Notes under the pieces: model-generated
Seen by the model: the letters and a program-made list of their open reading frames with translations, nothing else
Database searches by the model: none
Told to the model about the DNA's origin: nothing
Assembly (NCBI RefSeq): GCF_000504165.1
Contig: NZ_KI632505.1
Coordinates: forward strand, 186,001-250,000
Source of the DNA: Bacillus sp. FJAT-14578
Lineage (GTDB): Bacteria > Bacillota > Bacilli > Bacillales > Bacillaceae_H
DNA length: 64,000 nt
Reading direction: 5' to 3'
Shown: piece after piece, positions 1 through 8,237 of the stretch
How positions within the stretch are numbered: position 1 is the first letter of the stretch
Layout of the letters: each line of letters starts with the position of its first letter
Program-made: the position numbers and the translations under genes

Positions 1-603
1 AAACCCGGATAAAGTAGTAGAAATTGTATCAGCAGAGAAAGATACGCCGCCATCATTAATGATGATAGTTTTTCGAGACAGGCTTGGATTTGAAAAAATA
101 AGGACAAGCGAAGCGCCTTCAAGGAGCGGCGGTGTTTGATTCACCAATGGATTAGAATTATCTTGAACACCTGACGGAAAGCCGGTAAGAGAATTGATTC
201 CAGATGTAGCAATACCTGTAACATCAGCGCGGAAAACATCTTGAAGTAAAACTTCAGCGCCAACCCAACACGGACTACCTATTCCAAGTGCGACTGGAGA
301 TCCCACGATAGGAGTGCCGTTTAAAATACCGTTTGGATTTGGATCGACTGATGCCTCACGAATATAGGACCAATATAGAAAAGATTTTATAATTACAGAA
401 CCGGCAGGAACCAATCCAGTCATATCAATTTTTCCTCTTTCCGCTTGATTGATATTCCGCATTCCTACTCCTCTTGCTACACAATCTCCATTTAATGTTA
501 GACTAAAAAACGGCGTTAAAGGTACAGAAGGTCCAATGATGAAATCTGCACCTATGAAATCTGCACCACCACTATAAATTCCGTTACTCATGTTATTTGA
601 CAT
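1..603 (-). CDS. Partial hypothetical surface/secreted-type beta protein (3' end outside window)
   Basis: The frame is open from an ATG at 603 to the window edge (201 codons, no stop), preceded by a good AAGGGAGA ribosome binding site. The N-terminus carries a short duplication (GADFIGADF). It is followed by a Gly/Ser/Thr/Asn-rich, low-charge sequence with an LYWSYI segment, then GASLVLIFSNPSLSRKTI and an INDGGVSF segment. This order (an LYW strand, a 'DVTG' strand, then an 'LVLIFSNP' strand) resembles DUF3344-like or other beta-sandwich surface proteins, but that is my reading of the pattern, not a database match. There is no obvious signal peptide at the visible N-terminus. A possible sporulation-type -10 lies about 200 bp upstream. 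Function unknown. Confidence 0.6.
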   Translation of the reverse strand, partial: MSNNMSNGIYSGGADFIGADFIIGPSVPLTPFFSLTLNGDCVARGVGMRNINQAERGKIDMTGLVPAGSVIIKSFLYWSYIREASVDPNPNGILNGTPIVGSPVALGIGSPCWVGAEVLLQDVFRADVTGIATSGINSLTGFPSGVQDNSNPLVNQTPPLLEGASLVLIFSNPSLSRKTIIINDGGVSFSADTISTTLSGF

Positions 604-805
604 GTAATCTCCCTTTCCATTCCAACTCATAATAGGGGTACGGCAATGGTTCTTAGATTCTAAATCCTCAATCTACTTTACAAATAAATGTTTATTTAAA
701 AAACCCTTATCATGTAAATACTCCCTCCCTCAATATATGAGAATGGTAAGAAAGAGTTTGGACTATTGACAGAGAGGAAATATTTATAATTTCCTAATCA
801 ATATT

Positions 806-814
806 TAGAGTATG
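806..814 (-). promoter_or_regulatory. Possible SigE/SigK-type -10 element
   Basis: The minus strand reads CATACTCTA, which fits the CATANNNTA -10 of mother-cell sigma factors. It lies about 190-200 bp upstream of the partial gene at 603. I could not find a clear -35 partner, so this is a weak call resting on one motif. Confidence 0.2.
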
Positions 815-987
815 TATAATAAAGAGGATTTCAAATGACAATAGTTGAAAGCATTGTGAAATTAATGAAACAAATATGTAATTTTTTTTGGGGAATTTAC
901 ACTTTCTAATAACACTCAATTTCATTTTCAGTTATCCATAATCTTCGTCTTTTCTAAAAGCAACAATAGTTATATAAACAATCTGTC

Positions 988-1037
988 ACAAAAAGGCCCT
1001 ATCTATCTTACAATACTATAAGACAGATAACGCCTTT
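988..1037 (-). terminator. Intrinsic terminator of the 1050-1244 gene
   Basis: An imperfect inverted repeat (AAGGC..ATCTATCTT paired with AAGACAGAT..GCCTT) lies just after the stop codon at 1050. On the minus strand it is followed by a T-rich run. Confidence 0.55.
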
Positions 1038-1049
1038 CCTGTGGTCTTT

Positions 1050-1244
1050 TCAGCAATACTTTTTTTGAAACATCTCCATGTTATCAACCGGGGTTACAAC
1101 CGCGTATACATGATCACTTGGATTCTCAATATTTTTTTGGATGATTTGATAATATGGCCTCTGTTTTAGTTGTAATCTAAACTCCTCCGCAACCCGATCT
1201 TTCTCAACGCTTCCCTGTTCCATGATTCTTTTTTCATTTTCCAT
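1050..1244 (-). CDS. Small hypothetical charged protein
   Basis: 64 residues from the ATG at 1244. An in-frame GTG at 1253 is also possible, but it sits only 3 nt from the GGGAG ribosome binding site, while the ATG lies 12 nt away, so the start is uncertain. The N-terminal half is rich in Lys/Arg/Glu (VEKDRVAEEFRLQLKQR). The C-terminal part is more ordered (VYAVVTPVDNMEMF) and ends in KKYC. No signal peptide, membrane segment or recognised domain is visible. A terminator hairpin directly follows the stop, which supports a real transcription unit. Function unknown. Confidence 0.5.
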   Translation of the reverse strand: MENEKRIMEQGSVEKDRVAEEFRLQLKQRPYYQIIQKNIENPSDHVYAVVTPVDNMEMFQKKYC

Positions 1245-1437
1245 CGTTATCACAAGCTCCCTGCAATCTTATTTTCTACAAAGCTCAATATATTCAAAGA
1301 AACTTAGATTGACACAAATACCTCGTAAAAATTTACATGTTAATTATTTATGAATAATTCATCTCCAATAAAATGGGCCTCTTCAGCTTTCACAGCTGCC
1401 CGTAAACGCGCGATAAAATCTTTCTTTAAACGGCAAA

Positions 1438-1468
1438 AAGACGAGTCGTATCCTTCGACTCGTCTTTG
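1438..1468 (-). terminator. Intrinsic terminator of the malic enzyme gene
   Basis: Perfect stem GACGAGTCG / CGACTCGTC around a short loop, 50 nt after the malic enzyme stop codon. On the minus strand it is followed by CTTTTTG. Confidence 0.85.
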
Positions 1469-1517
1469 ATGGGTTAAAGTACTCGTACATTTTATGTTCA
1501 CTTTATGAAGAATGGGG

Positions 1518-2846
1518 TTAGCGATTCGTCTTGCCTGATTGAACAGCCACTGTCTCTACAGCCTCGGCTACCCTTTCATGAACGGATAAATCGAGCGGAT
1601 GTGGAACCAAATCACCCGGTTTCGTCTCTGCTGCAATGGCTTCCGCCGCAGCAACCAGCATTTCATGGGTAATGTCACGAGCCCCCGCATTCAGCACACC
1701 GCGGAAAATGCCAGGAAAACCAAGAACATTGTTCACGGAACGGCCGTCCGCTGCATAGGCAGCTCCTGCTTCTAATGCCTCTTCCGGCTCAATTTCCGGC
1801 TTCGGATTAGACAGCGCGAGAATAATTTGCCCTTGACGCACCCACTCCTTTTTAATGAGCCCTGGAACGCCAGTAGTGGAAATGACAATATCCGATTGTT
1901 CCATCAACTCTTCAAGGCTTTCAACCGGATGTCCTCCGTAACCCTTCAATCTGTCTTTCGCTTCCGGGGACTTGTCCGCTCCGAAAACGTTTTTTACACC
2001 AAAGGCCATAAACATACGGCAAATCGCCAAGCCGGCTGCTCCAAGACCAATTTGTCCTACTGTCGCTTTTTCTAGATCTACGCCAGCGCTTTTACAAGCT
2101 GAAAGAACTGCCGCAAGGGTTACAACGGCCGTACCATGCTGGTCATCATGCATAACCGGAATGTCTAAATCCCTCTTCAGACGCTCTTCTACTTCAAAGC
2201 AATGCGGAGAACCGATATCTTCTAACAGAATTCCGCCAAAGCCAGGCGAAATATGTTTCACCGTCTGGACAATTTCATCTGGATCTTTCGTATCTAAAAG
2301 AATGGGAATACCATTGATGCCAGCCAACTGATCGAAAAGGGCAGCTTTCCCCTCCATTACAGGCATCCCCGCAACCGGGCCGATGTCTCCGAGTCCCAGA
2401 ATCGCGGTTCCGTCCGTGACGATGGCAACCGAATTGCTGATGTTCGTATAAATTTTTGCTTTCTCCGGCTCCTTCTCAATCACGCGGCAAACGTTTGCCA
2501 CACCTGGCGTGTATACACGTCTCAAGTCCGCAAGAGATTGGATCGGCATCTTGCTTTTCATTTGAATCTTCCCGCCTTCATGGGCACGAAGAACATCATC
2601 TGAAACGGTATGTAGAAGGATGCCCCCTCCAAGCTCGCGAACAGCCTCCAATAATGATTCGAGCTTCGCTTCGTTCTCCACTTGAACCGTAATGTTGCGT
2701 TTCGTATAGTTCGCCCCTACATGGACGGTTTCAATCTCTCCGATATCTCCCCCGGCAAGACCGATGGCCGTCGCCACTTTCCCAAGATTTCCGGGAGTGG
2801 ATGGGGTTTGTACAAGTAAAGTGCGAATAATGTGTTTATTGATCAT
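1518..2846 (-). CDS. NAD(P)-dependent malic enzyme with N-terminal ACT domain
   Basis: Oxidative decarboxylation of malate to pyruvate with NAD(P)+ in the cytosol, linking C4 acids to pyruvate. Residues about 5-80 form an ACT-like regulatory domain ([20 protein letters not shown] at its start). The malic enzyme core follows, with the [10 protein letters not shown] segment containing the catalytic Tyr, a [10 protein letters not shown] motif and a [13 protein letters not shown]ossmann motif. About 442 residues, longer than malic enzymes without the ACT domain. I chose the ATG at 2846: GGAGG lies 9 nt upstream, whereas the upstream TTG at 2852 is too close to it. The gene stands alone with its own terminator. 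An anaplerotic PEP carboxylase lies 6 kb away on the same strand. The family assignment is firm; cofactor preference and the ligand of the ACT domain cannot be read from the sequence. Confidence 0.93.
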   Translation of the reverse strand: MINKHIIRTLLVQTPSTPGNLGKVATAIGLAGGDIGEIETVHVGANYTKRNITVQVENEAKLESLLEAVRELGGGILLHTVSDDVLRAHEGGKIQMKSKMPIQSLADLRRVYTPGVANVCRVIEKEPEKAKIYTNISNSVAIVTDGTAILGLGDIGPVAGMPVMEGKAALFDQLAGINGIPILLDTKDPDEIVQTVKHISPGFGGILLEDIGSPHCFEVEERLKRDLDIPVMHDDQHGTAVVTLAAVLSACKSAGVDLEKATVGQIGLGAAGLAICRMFMAFGVKNVFGADKSPEAKDRLKGYGGHPVESLEELMEQSDIVISTTGVPGLIKKEWVRQGQIILALSNPKPEIEPEEALEAGAAYAADGRSVNNVLGFPGIFRGVLNAGARDITHEMLVAAAEAIAAETKPGDLVPHPLDLSVHERVAEAVETVAVQSGKTNR

Positions 2847-3084
2847 AACCAAATTCCTCCAAATACATTTTCATGATGACTGGCCATTAAGGCGAGGTAA
2901 CTTGTTTTTAATAAGGAACGTCATTGTCCATTCTACAACCTTATGCTCCATAAATAAAGCGTTTCCAACAGATTGAGTCCATGTTTCTTTCACTTTTTTG
3001 AATAACTTCTATAAAAAAGATTACCAGATAAAGACTAAAGGTCCTATTTAAAAAACTAAAAAAAATAAAGAACATAAAAAAACA

Positions 3085-3130
3085 TAAAAAAATCGAACAG
3101 TTAACGCATCAAAAGACCCGCCCTGTTCGA
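3085..3130 (-). terminator. Terminator of the 3142-3390 gene
   Basis: Stem CGAACAG / CTGTTCG followed on the minus strand by ATTTTTTTATG. It begins 12 nt after the stop codon. Confidence 0.7.
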
Positions 3131-3141
3131 CAACACTTATC

Positions 3142-3390
3142 TTATATCAAAAACCACCCCGTACATGCGGCCGTTAAATTCGTAAGGGCGAAGAAGAACA
3201 AATTGGAGGCCCATACCGCCGGCCCATCAGACCGATTGTTTGACTCTTTTACCAGCATACCGGAAATGACAAGCGCTCCTGCCCCTAGTCCCCCGCTGAC
3301 CAACACAAGCCAAAAATAGTCATCCACCGATTGCGAAAGCGTTATCATAAATAATACCAACAATATCCCGCTAAAAAGCCCCATCTTCAT
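3142..3390 (-). CDS. Small membrane protein, DUF5316-like
   Basis: 82 residues with three hydrophobic stretches: about 3-18 (GLFSGILLVLFMITLS), 24-46 (FWLVLVSGGLGAGALVISGM) and 58-82 (ASNLFFFALTNLTAACTGWF). The two-helix, loop, one-helix order with a charged SNNRSDG loop resembles small DUF5316-type Bacillus membrane proteins; this is a tentative match. The ATG at 3390 is preferred because GGGGG sits 7 nt upstream, whereas the ATG at 3396 overlaps that ribosome binding site. It has its own terminator. Function unknown. Confidence 0.6.
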   Translation of the reverse strand: MKMGLFSGILLVLFMITLSQSVDDYFWLVLVSGGLGAGALVISGMLVKESNNRSDGPAVWASNLFFFALTNLTAACTGWFLI

Positions 3391-3510
3391 GCCCATTCCC
3401 CCTTAAACATGTAGAACTCAAAAATAAAGGCCCGATCCCCAGCAATCCTCACCTCTGTATTACTACTAATATATGTGCGAACGCGGGGAAGACGACCTTT
3501 CTTTTTGATT

Positions 3511-3557
3511 AAAAAAACAAAAAAGAACCTTTCACTTTGACAACTTTGTGAAAGGTC
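3511..3557 (-). terminator. Terminator overlapping the flippase stop codon
   Basis: Stem ACCTTTCAC / GTGAAAGGT (3527-3535 with 3548-3556), followed on the minus strand by TCTTTTTTGTTTTTT. The stop codon at 3556 lies inside the stem. Confidence 0.8.
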
Positions 3558-4890
3558 ATTTCCATTGCGGAGTTTTTCTTTTTGTTAAAAAATAAGAGAC
3601 ACCGATTGCCTGGCAAATCGTCGCATAATGAAGCAGCATCAATAATAAAACACCCGTATTCATTCCCATAATCACCCCGACCATTCCAAAGTCATGTTGG
3701 GAACCAAAGTAATAAATCATCGAAAAAGAAACGATATGGGCCCATACCGTATGATACAGGGCATCTTTTACGAGCCCTAATCCAATTAAATAGGCTTGAA
3801 GCGGAACGGCAAAAAAGTGAAACAAAAAATAGGGCCATAGCGCATGCAAATAAAATACCGCTTCTGGTGAACGGAAAAATAAATTCGTCAGCGGCTCTGC
3901 GAACACATACATAATCACGATTGCGGGCAATCCGTATAAAACGGTGATTTGCATCGATTGCTGCAATAATTGCCTTAATTTCCCTATATCGTTTTTGGCA
4001 TACGCTTCAGATACGGATGGGATAAGGGCCACGAGCAGCGAGTGAGCGAAAAAAGCGGGAAAAAAGCCAATGGACATGGCCACTCCTGCCATTAATCCGA
4101 AATGCTGATTCGCAAGACTCGCCGTTAATCCCGACAAAATGAGCGCTTTTTTAATTAAAAACGGCTGAATGGCATTGGCAACAGAGTTGAAAATCCGAAG
4201 ACCGGTTGTTGGAAGAGAGACAGATAACAGTTTTTTCCGCACTTGAGCTCCATTCATTTGATGGTGGCTGTTTTTAGGAATATGATGAAGCTGCGCAAAA
4301 TAGATGATGAGTAAATATAAAAGAACGACTCCTTCACTGGCAATAAGAGTACAAATGGCCGCAAACAGTGCCGTTTCCGTTTTTACGAACTGAAATGCCT
4401 GAAACACGACAAATAAAATCGTCAGTTGAATCGCTTTTCGAATAAAGTTGGAAACGGCAATAGTGGACATATTATGGACACCCATAAAATATCCGCGCAG
4501 CACCGCCGAATATGAAATGATGGGAATAAATCCAACTACGACCCATTTAATAAGCGGATGATGTTCATGAAACATCGGAATGTAAGGAAAAACCACCAGT
4601 CCTATCGCCATCAGCGCTGCCGCCAGCACCGTTACGAACGAAAGCGCATGTCCCAGCATGTGCCGGTGCTCCTTCCGGTCATGTTCGGTCAAAAATTTCG
4701 AAACGGATACGGGGAGCTCCAAATTGGCAATTGTCATAATCAAAAAAATCGTCGGCAAAATGGACATATAAATGCCCATTCCTTCTTTCCCCAGTTCCCG
4801 CGCCAATACCATATTCACCAAAAACTCCACCAGTTCTGAAACAAAGGCGGCCCCGGCTAAAATAAAGGTACCTTTCAAGAAAGTGTTCAT
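3556..4890 (-). CDS. SpoVB/YkvU-type polysaccharide or lipid flippase (MOP superfamily)
   Basis: Polytopic membrane protein of 444 residues with about 12-14 hydrophobic segments along its whole length. The N-terminus (GTFILAGAAFVSELVEFLVN, then ARELGKEGMGIYMSILPTIF) is typical of MOP-superfamily flippases related to SpoVB, YtgP and YkvU. The length fits YkvU better than SpoVB. Family members move lipid-linked sugars across the membrane, and several act in sporulation. GAGGAG lies 8 nt before the ATG. It is a single-gene unit with its own terminator. Family membership is firm. The substrate and a sporulation role are inferred from relatives only. Confidence 0.85.
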   Translation of the reverse strand: MNTFLKGTFILAGAAFVSELVEFLVNMVLARELGKEGMGIYMSILPTIFLIMTIANLELPVSVSKFLTEHDRKEHRHMLGHALSFVTVLAAALMAIGLVVFPYIPMFHEHHPLIKWVVVGFIPIISYSAVLRGYFMGVHNMSTIAVSNFIRKAIQLTILFVVFQAFQFVKTETALFAAICTLIASEGVVLLYLLIIYFAQLHHIPKNSHHQMNGAQVRKKLLSVSLPTTGLRIFNSVANAIQPFLIKKALILSGLTASLANQHFGLMAGVAMSIGFFPAFFAHSLLVALIPSVSEAYAKNDIGKLRQLLQQSMQITVLYGLPAIVIMYVFAEPLTNLFFRSPEAVFYLHALWPYFLFHFFAVPLQAYLIGLGLVKDALYHTVWAHIVSFSMIYYFGSQHDFGMVGVIMGMNTGVLLLMLLHYATICQAIGVSYFLTKRKTPQWK

Positions 4891-4950
4891 GCTTTAAACT
4901 CCTCTGCTAACATATCCTTTCTTTCATATATATGTAGACAAGCCGAAAGT

Positions 4951-4999
4951 CATCACAAATTTGACAGGACAGCTTTTCGTCCCTGTCAAATTTGTGATG
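4951..4999. repeat. Perfect 18-bp inverted repeat (hairpin without T-run)
   Basis: CATCACAAATTTGACAGG (4951-4968) pairs perfectly with 4982-4999 around a 13-nt loop. Neither strand has a T-run after it. It lies one base from a second perfect hairpin at 5001-5046. Confidence 0.8.
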
Positions 5000-5000
5000 C

Positions 5001-5046
5001 AAAAGGGGTCAGGAAGCCTCCTTTCGGATTCTTCCTGACCCCTTTT
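5001..5046 (-). terminator. Terminator downstream of the UPF0703 gene
   Basis: A perfect 16-bp stem, AAAAGGGGTCAGGAAG (5001-5016) with 5031-5046. It ends in CCCCTTTT on both strands, so it may work in both directions. It lies about 60 nt downstream of the stop at 5106. Confidence 0.75.
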
Positions 5047-5105
5047 ACAAAGACCCTTTCGAGCTTAGCCCAGATGGAAAAACTCAAGCTGTCATTAGCT
5101 GTAAA

Positions 5106-5945
5106 TTATTTATTACGATAGACGTATGGATCGGACGGTTCGTTGATGTTCTTCCAGTCCGTCACCTTCAAAATCGGAATCGTCTTTTTGAACGGTTGAT
5201 AATACATCGTGCTGATCGTTCCCTGCACGCTCACCCATTCATCATTTTCAAAATGGGTGCCTTCCGGGAACTCCACCAGCATCCCGAACACTCCGGAATC
5301 GGCTACACAGTGAATAACGCCGAAACGGAAAACGAAAAACTGATTTTCATGCATTTCATTTGTGTGGAACGTAAATCCTTTGAATTCGATCGTTTTATCC
5401 ATGAACTCTCCTGTATGGTTATAAAGGATTTCCATTCCGGTCAAGAAGTTATCATCGTTCAACGTCACTTTATCAAGCCGGGTATACTTGGGCAATTGTT
5501 CTCCCATCAGCTCATCATAACCTTCTTTGCCATAGTAGACGCTTGTGTCCGGCTGCAGAAATTGGTGCTGCTCATAAGGACTTGCATTGTCATACATCGG
5601 AAAGTGAAACCCTTTCGCTTCGACAATATCGGAATTCAGCGTTGCCACCGGAAAAAACAGTGCCGTAACAACCGGAAAAATATACACAGGATAAGAAATC
5701 CATTTCTGCCATTTCCCAGTGGAATGGTGATGTTCATGGTCACATCCGCATTCAGCGCAGCCGTCTTCTTGCTCATCTTCCTTCATATAGAAATATAAAG
5801 CTGCAATTGTTAAAAAGAACAGCAGAAAAATCGTACTAAACGAAATCCATGAATACTTCATATTCACATATTTGGAGATGTTGCCCGTTGCGTGCAAATG
5901 CATGAATACAAACGTAAAGCCGAGCAAAATAATCACACGGAACAT
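5106..5945 (-). CDS. TIGR03943/UPF0703 family membrane protein (YcgQ-like)
   Basis: 279 residues. Hydrophobic segments lie at about 2-17, 34-54 and 82-103, followed by a large soluble domain. Between the second and third segments lies a Cys/His cluster (C63, C66, C68, H70, H72-H74; sequence CAECGCDHEHHH), which looks metal-binding. The C-terminal part includes EFKGFTFHTNEMHENQFFV and FRFGVIHCVADSGVFGMLVE, characteristic of TIGR03943. In Bacillus it is regularly encoded beside a UPF0718 permease, as here: the permease gene ends 19 nt upstream, and the ribosome binding site AGAGGTGAG overlaps the junction, so the two are co-transcribed. The transported substrate is unknown. A link to metal handling is inferred from the clusters only. 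Confidence 0.85.
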   Translation of the reverse strand: MFRVIILLGFTFVFMHLHATGNISKYVNMKYSWISFSTIFLLFFLTIAALYFYMKEDEQEDGCAECGCDHEHHHSTGKWQKWISYPVYIFPVVTALFFPVATLNSDIVEAKGFHFPMYDNASPYEQHQFLQPDTSVYYGKEGYDELMGEQLPKYTRLDKVTLNDDNFLTGMEILYNHTGEFMDKTIEFKGFTFHTNEMHENQFFVFRFGVIHCVADSGVFGMLVEFPEGTHFENDEWVSVQGTISTMYYQPFKKTIPILKVTDWKNINEPSDPYVYRNK

Positions 5946-5964
5946 ACTCGCTCACCTCTTTCAA

Positions 5965-6837
5965 TCAAAATAGAAGAATGGAACCGATAAAGACGAATAC
6001 CGCTACATATAGAAACAAATACAGGACAAAGCGCGCTTTAAATTGTCCAAGCATCATCAACGTATTTTTAATATCAAACATCGGGCCGAACACCAGGAAG
6101 GCGACAATGGAGCCCTCAGAAAATGTACTGCGAAACGATGAAGCGATGAAGGCATCCGCTTCCGAACATAATGACAGCACATATGCAAGCCCCATCATGA
6201 CAAGCGTGGATGAAGATTCCCCGCTGCCAATCTCAAGCAAGGTCGACGTTTTCACGAATGTTTGCATCGCAGCGGCGACAAATGCTCCAATAATGAGGAA
6301 TTTCCCGACGGAAAAAAATTCATCGATCGTATGCTTGATCGTTCCCCTCATTTTCGTTTTGAAGCTGGCATGATGGTGGACGTGTACATGATGATCGTTT
6401 TTCACCTGCGAATCCTTGAATTGAATGGACAAGATAAGACCTACAAGCAAGGCGACGAGAAAAGCCAGGCCGCCGCGGTTCCACATCATGCCCCAATCAT
6501 TTCCAAACGCGACATACGTCGAAAACAGGACGACCGGATTAACGACAGGTCCTGTCAGCATGAACGGAATGGCCGCATGCAGCGGCACCCCTTTTGCCAT
6601 TAACCGGCGAGTAATCGGAACGATCCCGCATTCGCAGGCCGGAAACAATGCGCCCAAAAAGGCCGCCCATATCACGGAAAGAAATTTATTTTTCGGAATG
6701 GCTTTTGCCATCATTTCCTCTGTTACGAACATTTGAATGATGCCGGAAATAATGACCCCAATCAACACGAAAGGCAATGATTCTATCAATAAACTAATAA
6801 AAATCGTATTCAGTTGTAAGAAAGATTCGTACGTCAT
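5965..6837 (-). CDS. UPF0718 family permease (YcgR/YraQ-like)
   Basis: About 290 residues with eight or so membrane segments. It has the PACECGIVP motif (C68, C70) near the end of the second hydrophobic block and a TGPVVNPVV motif, both typical of UPF0718 (DUF318) permeases. A hydrophilic loop at about 143-160 is His-rich (HHVHVHHH). The ATG at 6837 is chosen because GAGGAG lies 4-5 nt upstream; the GTG at 6849 has no ribosome binding site. It is the first gene of a two-gene operon with the UPF0703 protein. The family is sometimes implicated in transport of small molecules or metals, but no substrate is established here. Confidence 0.87.
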   Translation of the reverse strand: MTYESFLQLNTIFISLLIESLPFVLIGVIISGIIQMFVTEEMMAKAIPKNKFLSVIWAAFLGALFPACECGIVPITRRLMAKGVPLHAAIPFMLTGPVVNPVVLFSTYVAFGNDWGMMWNRGGLAFLVALLVGLILSIQFKDSQVKNDHHVHVHHHASFKTKMRGTIKHTIDEFFSVGKFLIIGAFVAAAMQTFVKTSTLLEIGSGESSSTLVMMGLAYVLSLCSEADAFIASSFRSTFSEGSIVAFLVFGPMFDIKNTLMMLGQFKARFVLYLFLYVAVFVFIGSILLF

Positions 6838-7010
6838 AAGACTCCTCACCCAATTACTCTTTATTTTTCAAATACCGACCTCATCTATTTTAACGAAAAT
6901 GATTGATTTACGCAAAAAAATTTCATCAAGGCAAAAATATACTTTCCATGAAAGAATTCACTCATTAGAAATCTCTTTTTCTGTAAAACCATCCTCCATC
7001 AGCTGTTAGA

Positions 7011-7056
7011 CATGAAAAAGAAGAGGAAAGCGCACTTATTCCTCTTCTTTTTCATG
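7011..7056. terminator. Perfect 18-bp hairpin, terminator of the rsbR-like gene
   Basis: CATGAAAAAGAAGAGGAA (7011-7028) pairs perfectly with 7039-7056 around a 10-nt loop. Runs of A and T inside both arms (CTTCTTTTTC) make it plausible in either direction. It follows the stop at 7092. Confidence 0.7.
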
Positions 7057-7091
7057 CTTCATATATTTTTCTTGCCGGGCTGAATCCACCA

Positions 7092-7952
7092 CTAGATTAA
7101 CAAATTGGATTTTTCCGTATGAGAAGCGATCGCCTGTGAAAGCGTTGATTTGATCGAGATTTTGTCAAAGGAAAGACCCAGTTGTAAAGCCGTCATGGCA
7201 ATTTCAGGCCTTATACCTGATATCGTCGATTTTACGCCGATAAGCTCTAATGCCTCAATCAACTGAAAGATTTGATGGGCAACCATCGTATCGATCATCA
7301 CGACCCCGGATAAGTCAATATAAAGGTGGGCTACACGGTTGTCGGCACATTGTTTAAGCGTATTTTCCAAAATCATTTTCGCCCTTGCCGTATCGATATC
7401 CCCGACTAACGGAAGCAATGCGGTGTCATTATTAAGCGTGATAACAGGCGAACTCAGCTCATTGATCATTTCTTGCTGGGCTTTTAATTGAAGGTTCGAA
7501 TACTTATGAGCCGCTTCTACAAATTTATAGATCGTGATGTCAAAACCTCTAATAACGAGCCCTGTCCATCGATCTATTTGGCTTTGAGAGATTTCACCAT
7601 CATATTGGCTGACAAATTTTTTTATATAGTCCAGATACTGTCCCCGAACTCTCATAAATTCTCTAATAATATAATGAATCGGTGTTCTTGAATGTTCGCT
7701 ATCCTTTGCAATCTTGGCGACCCACTCCTCAAGCGAATGGAAAAAAGAGGATTCTTCTTTAACGAAGATATCCACAAAATAAAGATGGAACTCATAATTT
7801 TGTTCTTTTAACGTTTTCACTACTTCCGAATCTGCCGAAGCGTAAACGGATGTAGGATCGTTGTCTGCTAAGGAACTGTGCCATTCTTCTGTTAACTGCT
7901 GGGCATGATTTAATAAAAAAGTACGTAACGCATGATTCTTCTCCAACTTCAT
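7092..7952 (-). CDS. RsbR-type STAS-domain stressosome protein
   Basis: An N-terminal helical RsbR_N-like domain (LRTFLLNHAQQLTEEWHSSL onward) is followed by a C-terminal STAS domain. The STAS domain has the signature LYIDLSGVVMIDTMVAHQ, with the Asp-Thr pair phosphorylated by RsbT in RsbR relatives, then GVKSTISGIRPEIA and LQLGLSF. Such proteins form the stressosome that gates SigB activation. The start is uncertain: I use the ATG at 7952, where the natural RsbR-like N-terminus begins, but an ATG at 7976 and a TTG at 8030 are in frame. The gene stands alone, away from any visible rsb operon, as for the RsbR paralogues of B. subtilis. Confidence 0.88.
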   Translation of the reverse strand: MKLEKNHALRTFLLNHAQQLTEEWHSSLADNDPTSVYASADSEVVKTLKEQNYEFHLYFVDIFVKEESSFFHSLEEWVAKIAKDSEHSRTPIHYIIREFMRVRGQYLDYIKKFVSQYDGEISQSQIDRWTGLVIRGFDITIYKFVEAAHKYSNLQLKAQQEMINELSSPVITLNNDTALLPLVGDIDTARAKMILENTLKQCADNRVAHLYIDLSGVVMIDTMVAHQIFQLIEALELIGVKSTISGIRPEIAMTALQLGLSFDKISIKSTLSQAIASHTEKSNLLI

Positions 7953-8147
7953 TCCCCTTCCAAACACCTTCGTCATTCCCATCCATATGTCAGGGTGAAA
8001 GAAATGAGATGATTCTGCTCTAATAGGCAATAAAATTCTCTCTGATTGAAGGTTACTTTATATTTTGCTATTTTCCAAAGTATAACATACATACTCTCTT
8101 TCAGTGAATGATTCGCTTGAAGGCTATTCTAATCGATGCATCGACAC

Positions 8148-8189
8148 GAAAACGAAGGCCCCTTTACTGGAAAAGGGGCCTTCGTTTTC
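8148..8189 (-). terminator. Strong terminator of the acidic lipoprotein gene
   Basis: An almost perfect long stem (GAAAACGAAGGCCCCTTT, 8148-8165, with 8171-8189) follows the stop at 8238. GAAAAC/GTTTTC ends give T-runs on both strands. Confidence 0.8.
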
Positions 8190-8237
8190 ATGATTGATAT
8201 AGCTTTGAGGTATTTTTTTATAGAGAAAATTTTTTCA

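Larger units (their letters stand above)
604..1049. other. Intergenic region, AT-rich, with one possible sporulation promoter
   Basis: No convincing gene in 446 bp. It holds the ribosome binding site of the partial gene at its left end, a CATANNNTA motif on the minus strand at 806-814, and a terminator hairpin at its right end. The middle is AT-rich and has stops in all frames I checked. Confidence 0.6.

Noticed and set aside
1340..1437. Minus-strand coding-like stretch FIARLRAAVKAEEAHFIGDE
   Set aside because: Open for about 30 codons but overlaps the malic enzyme terminator and has no start or ribosome binding site; could be a remnant but is too short to support.
2953..2968. Catabolite-responsive element upstream of malic enzyme (TTGGAAACGCTTTATT)
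   Set aside because: Two mismatches at conserved positions of the cre consensus; not strong enough to report as a site.
6850..6920. Zur-like sequence upstream of the UPF0718 permease (CGTAAATCAATCATTTTCG)
   Set aside because: Half-sites and spacing deviate too far from the Zur consensus; compare the much better match at 20425.
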